Origin: Myrica gale
Lineage: Eukaryota > Streptophyta > Magnoliopsida > Fagales > Myricaceae
Length of the DNA stretch: 64,000 nt
Assembly (NCBI GenBank): GCA_963930655.1
Contig: OZ005606.1
Location: forward strand, 11,427,501 to 11,491,500
Direction of reading: 5' to 3'
This document shows, in pieces, positions 56,859-64,000 of the stretch. The translations under genes and the position numbers were made by a program. The notes under the pieces are model-generated. The model searched no databases, was not told the DNA's origin, and was given only the letters and a program-made list of their open reading frames with translations. Numbering within the stretch: the first letter of the stretch is position 1; each line of letters opens with the position of its first letter.

Positions 56859-57779
56859 ATGTCCTTTATTTACCGCTTTGCCATTCCCCTTGCGATTCTC
56901 TTACTTTGCTGTACTGTCGACCCCGCGGTGGGCACTGCCAGAAAGCTCACGGCTCTGGTGGAGCAACAGCCACTCGTGCTGAAATACCACAACGGTGCTC
57001 TCTTGAAGGGAAATATCACCGTTAATCTCATTTGGTATGGCGAGTTCACCCCGATCCAACGTTCCATAATCGTGGACTTCATCCAGTCGCTGAACTCGCC
57101 CCGGGCTCCTCTCCCGTCCGCATCTTCCTGGTGGAAAACGACGGAGAAGTACAAAGGGGGTTCGTCCACCCTCCTCGTCGGGAAGCAAATCCTCCATCCG
57201 GCCTATACTCTCGGGAAGTCGCTCAAAACCTCGCACTTGGTGGCTCTGGCCAACAAGGTCAACCAGTTGAACGCGATCAACGTCGTTTTGACGGCGAAGG
57301 ACGTCGCCGTTGATGGATTTTGCATGAGTAGGTGTGGAACGCACGGGTCGACTAGGACGGCGAACGGGAAGACCCGGATGGCCTATGTCTGGGTTGGTAA
57401 CTCGGAGACTCAGTGCCCTGGTCAATGTGCGTGGCCCTTTCACCAGCCCATTTATGGTCCACAGACGCCCCCGTTGGTCGCGCCTAACGGCGACGTTGGG
57501 GTCGACGGGATGATCATTAATCTGGCCACTGTTCTGGCCGGCACCGTTACCAATCCGTTTAATAACGGTTACTTCCAGGGCCCGGCCACGGCTCCCTTGG
57601 AAGCGGTCTCTGCTTGCACAGGGGTGTTCGGTACAGGGGCGTACCCGGGTTACCCTGGTGAGGTTCTGGTGGAGAAGACTACCGGGGCGAGCTATAACGC
57701 AAACGGGGTGAACGGGCGCAAGTACCTCCTCCCAGCAATGTGGGACCCGCAGACCTCCGCGTGTAAGTCTCTCGTGTGA
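56859..57779 (+). CDS. EXORDIUM / PHI-1-like secreted protein
   Basis: 306-aa, single-exon, GC-rich gene of the phosphate-induced protein 1 family, extracellular proteins linked to brassinosteroid-dependent cell expansion and carbon-starvation responses. Residues 1 to about 25 form a signal peptide (hydrophobic core [12 protein letters not shown], cleavage probably near AVGTA). The PHI-1 domain fills the rest: [20 protein letters not shown], the Trp-rich SWWKTTEKY, the Cys pairs in [13 protein letters not shown] and [14 protein letters not shown], then [40 protein letters not shown] and the C-terminal [18 protein letters not shown]. Length and Cys pattern match Arabidopsis EXO (about 314 aa). 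No lesion is visible and a TATA box lies at the right distance. The best candidate for a normally working gene in the window. Confidence 0.95.
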   Translation: MSFIYRFAIPLAILLLCCTVDPAVGTARKLTALVEQQPLVLKYHNGALLKGNITVNLIWYGEFTPIQRSIIVDFIQSLNSPRAPLPSASSWWKTTEKYKGGSSTLLVGKQILHPAYTLGKSLKTSHLVALANKVNQLNAINVVLTAKDVAVDGFCMSRCGTHGSTRTANGKTRMAYVWVGNSETQCPGQCAWPFHQPIYGPQTPPLVAPNGDVGVDGMIINLATVLAGTVTNPFNNGYFQGPATAPLEAVSACTGVFGTGAYPGYPGEVLVEKTTGASYNANGVNGRKYLLPAMWDPQTSACKSLV

Positions 57780-59525
57780 GAGGGATTGATCGGGTTGGAT
57801 CAGTGATAACGTGGCATCAGATGTGTCGGAATTATGTGTACGTATGTAAACAGTCTCCTGGGGGGGTCGCTCGCGGTGTTATGGAGATTGGCCGATTGGG
57901 TAAGAAGAAGATAGGCTCTTTGATATTTTGTACACGGTCTCTCAGTTTGTCGTCTTTCTTGACGTGTAAATTCTCTTTTCCTATAAAAAAGATAGTTAAA
58001 AATGTTGGAACTTTGAAAATAATAATGAATATTTAGAGCGTTTTTTTATCAATGGGGTTGGATTTTGGACTACGAATTGTGAGGAGAGATGGGAGAATAA
58101 AAAAGGTGCGGGGTGGCCATTGATGATGCTGGGACCAGGGAGACCATTGTGGTAGGATCAGGGAAATGATGAGCATTATTGGCACAAAGGAAAACCTCAT
58201 GAAGTATTTACGGCTATAGCTTTTTATTGTTTGGGGAGGAGTTGGTGGGGGAAGTGGGGACTAAAGTTGGATGCTCTCAATCCTGCTTTGGAGATAAGGA
58301 AGCATTTCAAATGACTAGGGTTCTGATTCTCCCAAGGAAACACGATGAAGAAAGGCCTTTTGGGACCCAAGGTTCTTCCCAAATAATGAAAACTTTATAT
58401 ACCCTTTTCGTTTATCCCAAGCTTTGTACGGAACTCTCGAAGTTCCTGCCTCAGCAAATATAGATCATACCCATCCTTCATCTTTCTGTACACCAATGAA
58501 CCTGCAAATCACTAATGAAGGATTCTGTGTTTTCGTGAGCAAATTTGTTTATGAAATTATGAATGATGTGGGAAGTGGAAGGTTGGGTTTCTGATGAATT
58601 CATTCAAAGTGGAAAACTTCGCCAATTGAGATAATGCAAGTGTCTAAATTTTCTCTTTTCGGGATAGGTATGGATTCATTTGACTGAGAGAATTAATGCT
58701 AGCAAAGTCAACTTACTTGATGTGAGCACCATTAAAGCTCTAATCTAATTTCCGAGACTCCTAAGTCTTAGAAAAAGTCAACCTTCCTTGAGATCAGCAT
58801 CACCAAAGCATAAACTTATCCTACATAATTGGTTGACAAAATTTATTGCTCTGCTCGAATATGACTTTGTTACTACAATCATAATTTCAGAGAAAGCAGC
58901 GGGGTGTTGTCTTAAGTGGGGAGAGATGGGAAAGGAAGGACATTAATAGGTTGAGAATCGTTGCTGCTGCAATTTTTTAGGAAGTCACCAGGTTTCAAAC
59001 CAGGTAAATGCTTGGGTCAGAAATCAAAAAGATGTATCAAACCGAAGAAAATGAAGGTTCAAAACTTCCAAGACAACAGATATTCTCTTCGAGAACATTC
59101 CGTGAGTTGCCCAGAAGAAACTGATTCGTGAAGGGTTACAACACCAAATAACAGAGTCGGACATAAAAAGGCAAACAGAAGTGTACCATCTTCCCATATG
59201 GTTGGATCATCAGGAAAAGATTCAAAGCATCATATATCGGAGAGCAACACAAGCCTTGCATTTTTATGGATCATAAAACAAAATCATAAGTCGAAGTACA
59301 TTACATAACTACCACCCAAACAATATTTGATTTGTTTGGCCTCACATTTGTTTACTTCCACTACAGTTGGAAGGCCTTAGCTCACTTCCTCTTTCATACC
59401 ATAGCCCTATACATACGAATATATATAAATACATTTTCTCATATAGAATATAGACAAATTCCTCAAAGCAAATATTTCAGTTTATTCCAAGAGACACACG
59501 AAACCCCCCTAGAATCAAATTGAGG
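57780..59525. other. intergenic between EXO-like gene and DAHP synthase pseudogene
   Basis: The first 250 bases probably include the EXO-like 3' UTR (AATAAT-type signals near 58015-58025). The rest shows no recognised gene or element. Confidence 0.45.
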
Positions 59526-62309
59526 TCAGTGGATGCCTTGACCCAATCCTTTGTTTCTTAGCCGCTCTGCGATAATAAAGGAAAGCTCTAGAGATTGGGA
59601 GGCATTCAGCCTTGGGTCACAATGGGTGTGGTAGCGTGCACTCAGATCATTGTATGTTATGGTACGTGAGCCTCCGCATTCTGTCACATTCTGCCCTGTC
59701 ATCTCTAAATGAACTCCACCCGGGTAGCTTCCTTCTTGATCATGTACATCAAAGAATGCTCTCACCTCAGCCTACAAGAAGGACAACAAGAAAATTGTGC
59801 TCTTTATTTTCATTAGTATCCTTAGAACATGAATCGAAGACTAATTATTTGCGACCAAAAAACTATGAAGTCCCCAGGTAAAAAAAATGTTGCAAAGTGA
59901 GTTCCTATATAAGAGGAAAACCAAACAACTAATCATAAAGTGGTGTTCCAGAGTGAATCAAGACTCACCGACTGAGTATGTCAACAATAATTACATAACT
60001 AAAATTGATATTTCTGTCTCACCTGCAAAGGTCCATCATTTAGTTTTCTGGTTCGAGTTTGTTTTAAATGTCTACAGCTAATTAAATAAACTTTTATGCA
60101 AGTGACTAATCATCTTATTCCAGTGGAACATGTCATCAATGGAGGAATTCCAGATATCAAGGGAACAAAAGAGGTTCAAACAAGTAGCCCAGAACTTCTT
60201 TTCAGAAATCATTTTACACAAGTTTAGTTGACAACCAGGTAAAGCTTAAAGAACAGACTGCTTAAGGCAGCTGAAGATCATGGCTATAGATTGAATGACA
60301 CAAGAGAAAGCTTTATAGTTCCTGGAGTTCAAGGATTTTATAATATAATCTCATACCATCAAAGGTAAAACAAAGTAAACAAATTTATGTTCCAGATGTA
60401 AAAGAGTGAAATTAAGGTGGTGTTTGTTTGTGGAAATATTGGGGTTTTGGAAATTTTGTGTATTGGGTTTTGTGAAAAAGTATAATATTTTATGGAAAAC
60501 TGAGGAGAGAGAAGATTTAATTGAATAGTATAATATTATTTTATAATTTAATGAGGAGAGATGAATTATTTTATAATTGTTTGGAAATTTTGAAGGTTGA
60601 AAATATTGGGAAACAAACGCCTAAGACATAAAACATACCCTGATTGCATCGAAGGAACGGGTCTTAAGTCCGCAAGGAGCTTTAATGGTATTCCTGTGCA
60701 TGGGGTCGCTGACCCAAGTGACAAGTTGACCTGGTCTACGGACAGCTCTGATGAGATGAGGAAGCTTCACTCTCATGTTCTCAGCTCCCATTCTTACGAT
60801 TATAGTTATTCTTCCTGGTTTGTTCTTAGGATTTAGAATATCTATGAGCCTCACCAGGTCATTAGGATCCATTTTGTCACTCACCTGCATCAAATTGCTG
60901 TTTTTATTAGCTTACCAATTGAGAGCAACATCTAGTCATCATTCACCAACTTAGCTTTGTTTAACAATGCAAAAAGATGCCTGGAAGTATGCAACAGTTT
61001 GGAATTGCACAACAAAATAGGAGAGGGGAAGTATATTGTCCAGGAAAGGACAGCACAAACTTCCACTTATTTCGCCAAACCTAAGCCGGAGGAAATTGGA
61101 GAACAAAAATAAAAAACCGAGTTTCATTGAAATATTAATGAGAGAGGCATTCTAGATACCTTGATGCCAAGGGGATTAGCAACTCCTCTTAAGAACTCAA
61201 CTTGGGCACCATCAAGTTGGCGGGTTCGTTCCCCCACCCAAAGCATGTGAGCAGAGCAGTCATAGTACAATCATGAAGTAGAATCCTCCCTTGTAAGTGC
61301 TTGCTCATAAGGCAGAAGTAAGCATTCATGAGATGTCCAGAAATCTGTTGTGGTCATTATTGGATGTTCGGCAGTGAGTCCAGCAGCAGCCATGAACCCA
61401 AGGGCCTCGTCAACTCGGTTAGCCAGTTCACGGTACCTGTTGAGCCACAGAAAAAAACATGCTTAATCCAGAAAATCTTCCACGACTTAGACACAGAACG
61501 TTCCTTGTTACTCTTTTTGGAGCTACATTAAGCCAATCCATTCACAACATTAAAGAAGCTACAAGATGGAGTTGCCCCAAATTCAAGCTACATTGTGACA
61601 GGGTGAATAGTGATTTGACACGTGCAAGCAGCTACAGGGCTTAGGGGAGGCAAAATGTCACAGTTGAAAGTAAAGAGCTTAGAAGCATGATTGCTAGATC
61701 ACAAAGCCTCCTCGGCATTCCCTACAAATATTAATCGGAACTGCTACAGCCACTGTTGTTCTTTTGACCATAAACCACAATGGTACAACAAGTTAAAGGA
61801 ACCTCTAGGCTTCGTGGTGCGTCCATTCCACGAACGAAGAGGAAGTACAGAATGGCCTTGGATAGGGCGGACTTGTCAAAAAACAATAAAGGCAAAGATC
61901 ATTGAAGGTCTTGCGAAACTAATTCCGTGACATGATTAAATCCTTAGACCTGAAGTATGAAGTATGAAGTTTTATACAGGTAAAAACCAAACAAAAAGGT
62001 GGAAAAAATTAAAATAGGTAAAGAGATATACCTATCGCCCTGCACACTGTGCTCCATAAAATCTAGATTCCAGTGGGTGACTCTCTGCATAGCCTCATAC
62101 CCTCCAGTGGCATAGGCCCTCAAAAGGTTCAAAGTTGCGACGGATTGGCAATAGGCCCTAATCATTCTATCAGGGTCTGGAATTCTTGATTCTGCATCAA
62201 ATGCATCGCCGTTGATATTGTCACCTCTGTAACTTGGCAGCTTCACTCCATCCTTCTCCTCAAATGAATCCGATCGTGGCTTTGCAAACTGGCCCGCCAT
62301 CCTTCCCAC
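59526..62309 (-). pseudogene. DAHP synthase (class II, plastid type), exon-1-less copy
   Basis: 3-Deoxy-D-arabino-heptulosonate 7-phosphate synthase, first enzyme of the shikimate pathway. Exons, in gene order: 62032-62309, 61160-61436, 60639-60884 and 59526-59771, all with GT-AG borders in frame. They cover [112 protein letters not shown] and [17 protein letters not shown]. The metal-binding His, Glu and Asp motifs remain. Damage: TGA replaces the Gly codon of DSTSGLYYD (61271-61273), the usual DPMHGN is DPMHRN, and one residue is missing in the ECIGGS motif. Exon 1 (transit peptide and about 180 residues) is not found in the 1.7 kb to the window edge, where a PABN-like gene lies instead. 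Probably a dead duplicate. Confidence 0.88.
60416..60621. mobile_element. Tourist-like MITE in a DAHP synthase intron
   Basis: 206 bp. It starts GGTGGTGTTTGTTTGTGG, ends GGGAAACAAACGCC, and TAA flanks both sides (60413-60415 and 60622-60624). The interior has ggagagagaagatttaattg and repeated tattattttataattt. It ends only 18 bp from the exon border at 60639. Confidence 0.8.
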
Positions 62310-62730
62310 CTACGTAATCAAACCCAAATCTTCTTAAATTAATCAATTTAACTGCGCTGATATTTTATTTTTGAAGTCTTAACACCAACTGAGAAAATGT
62401 AACGCCCCGGGCCCAAACTCCATACGGATAGATTTCCGTATAAAATAAAATTTTTTCACCATGGATAATAATTTATCTATGCCCCAATATTTCAAAACTA
62501 ATTTTTTACAAGCTCCGCAAAATATTCATAAACCTTAAAAAGCCCAAAAAATCAATCCGAGCCCTAAATTTACATTAGTCTATCCGATATTTCCAACAAC
62601 AATGAAGATCTCCCAATATAATACAATATCGAATTCCCCAACAAAAAAAATCAGCTGCAGTATTTTGGCAGAATTTGCTTGCTGGCCAATGGCAATTCTG
62701 GTAATTTGACGGAAGCCCTTATGCCATATC

Positions 62731-62765
<35 letters not shown>

Positions 62766-63421
62766 GAGGGTATGTTATAACCATGCTCGTGCACAATTAC
62801 TCCTATAAAAGCAGAAAGAAAAGTTTCCCATAACCTTCCTCTAACGTTTCAATCTCTGACTCAAAACTCAATGAATACTGCGAGAAGTTCTTTCCAATTA
62901 CTAAAGTGAACCAAATACAGCTCATATCACACTAATTCAATGCAAATACAAGTAGCAAAATCGAGCTAACCAAACCAAAAATTTACCTGCACCAAAACCT
63001 CCAACAGAAGCTTCCATGACAAATTCGAACAGTATCATTTAGAAATAGACAGGCATGGCTGGTGCAAGCATTAAAACTACATTGTTCCAAGTTAACTGAA
63101 CAAAATGCTCAAATCTACCACATCAACTGAAATGATACAACTCTCTCGAAATCTTTTCAAGACGTTATCTAAAATCTCATATGACCAAGGGATAAGGTGT
63201 TGGACCTCTCCATTGATTGCCGAGCAGCGCATCTGCCCCAAGCAAAATTGAGCATTCAATAGTATGGACTGTAACGCATTGCCATTCTGAATCTTGGAAC
63301 CTTCCTGCAACAGAAATACGTTAAAAGTTAACCCATAAAGTCAAGTTATAATCAAATCAAGGAAAATCATGACTTGCTGGTGGATCACAATCTAATCCAC
63401 GACCTAGAAGAGGCCCAATCT
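62310..63421. other. spacer between DAHP synthase pseudogene and PABN-like gene
   Basis: Near 62400 is TGTAACGCCCCGGGCCC, a word often seen at the start of some plant LTRs, but I found no matching partner. At 62731-62764 a (CT)10(AT)7 microsatellite. A minus-strand open frame at 63092-63310 (containing NGNALQSILLNAQFCLGQMR) shows no family I recognise. Confidence 0.45.
62731..62764. repeat. (CT)n(AT)n compound microsatellite
   Basis: Ten CT units followed by seven AT units. Confidence 0.9.
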
Positions 63422-63914
63422 TCAGGAAGCATACCCATAACCATAAGGGGAATACATGTAGGGATCTACAATGGGGCTCCTGGCTTGCATATGGGAGTTG
63501 GGTCGACGAGGACGATACTGCTTCATCCCAGGAATATTGGTCCGTTTAGCGGTCACCTTCAAACATATTAAAAAACATAACATGGTTGAGAAAGGAAATA
63601 AAAAGAGACAGAATTTATGGAACTTGGATTAATACAGGTTAAATATCACGCAAAATTCAGAACCAAAGTGCATTACCTCGGACACAAATAAAAGAAAATT
63701 AATAGATCAATATTACTTTCACCTTTAAGTGCCGGCCATGTAGTTCAGATTCATTTAGCAGGAGCACCTCTTGAACGGCCTCAGTTTCAACGAATTCCAC
63801 ATAAGCATAACCCTTTGATTGGCCAAACTTGTCAGTACGAATAGTGATTCTATTCACTGTACCACATGACTGGAAATGCTGCTGTACGTCTTCAGGAGTA
63901 CATGAATAATCCAC
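63422..63914 (-). CDS. nuclear poly(A)-binding protein (PABPN1/PABN-like), partial
   Basis: Two exons of a PABN-type RRM protein, which binds growing poly(A) tails in the nucleus. Exon 63723-63914 encodes [20 protein letters not shown] and [20 protein letters not shown] through SELHGRHLK. It contains RNP1 (KGYAYVEF) and follows an intron ending in ctgcag at the usual VGN | VDY junction. Exon 63422-63556 encodes [20 protein letters not shown] and ends PYGYGYAS with a stop. Family members normally run on to an Arg-rich FRRPMRY tail, so the C-terminus is short or a further exon is missed. Upstream exons (coiled coil and start of the RRM) would lie right of the window. It may be a working gene or a recent retired copy. 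It occupies the place where exon 1 of the DAHP synthase would be expected. Confidence 0.7.
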
Positions 63915-64000
63915 CTGCAGACACAGTTGAGCCCAAAAGAATTACTTTTGGTGAAGAACAGCAAAAGTGAAGAGAACATAACAATAAACTAACAAGCTTT

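Noticed and set aside
62398-62460. LTR start suggested by TGTAACGCCCCGG
   Set aside because: No partner LTR, primer-binding site or target duplication was found nearby.
1-64000. CRISPR arrays, prokaryotic operons, rRNA or tRNA genes
   Set aside because: No regularly spaced short repeats with unique spacers, no operon-like gene packing, and no rRNA or tRNA sequence recognised by eye; a tRNA scan could not be run.

Overview
The window looks like nuclear DNA of a eudicot plant, probably woody. The base composition is AT-rich. The genes have plant-type introns and belong to plant families: ATL RING-H2 ligases, UDP-glycosyltransferases of the UGT85 and UGT73 types, an EXORDIUM/PHI-1 protein, a chloroplast-type class II DAHP synthase and a nuclear poly(A)-binding protein. 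Much of the rest is transposable elements and their scars. I cannot name the species.

Layout. 1-8.6 kb: two related single-exon ATL genes on the minus strand (3360-3827 and 6950-7414) among small DNA transposons, including a 1.0-kb CACTA element with a 3-bp target duplication. 8.6-10.6 kb: tandem repeats and a Pack-MULE (9121-10242) carrying pieces of a pectin methylesterase gene and probably an ROH1-like gene. 10.5-16.8 kb: a 4.07-kb hAT element with a decayed transposase and a perfect 8-bp target duplication (11674-15745), nested inside an older relative. 16.8-17.4 kb: the 3' half of a UGT85-type pseudogene. 17.8-31.9 kb: copy A of a segmental duplication. Copy A was later hit by a young 6.2-kb gag-only LTR element (21994-28201), an MITE, a 179-bp insertion and a non-autonomous hAT. 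32-39.6 kb: a UGT85-type gene whose first exon is split by a Copia element (33616-37925). 39.9-45.05 kb: a TRIM, a LINE relic, an MITE and a 2.8-kb hAT-bounded segment carrying the first three exons of a gamma-tubulin gene. 45.15-52.07 kb: copy B of the duplication, with its own MITE insertions. 53.4-53.8 kb: a UGT73-type remnant. 56.86-57.78 kb: an apparently intact EXORDIUM-like gene with a TATA box. 59.5-62.3 kb: four exons of a DAHP synthase pseudogene. 63.4-63.9 kb: two exons of a PABN-like gene running toward the right edge.

Genes that look functional: the two ATL genes and the EXORDIUM-like gene. The UGT85 gene would encode 488 aa without the retroelement, but one key residue of its donor-sugar motif is changed. 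The most unusual structures are the two gene-capture events (gamma-tubulin between hAT ends; pectinesterase plus ROH1-like in a MULE). The duplicated blocks A and B show empty and filled sites for many insertions, so the insertions can be ordered in time. Nothing suggests a prokaryotic system, a CRISPR array or an rRNA cluster, and I recognised no tRNA gene.
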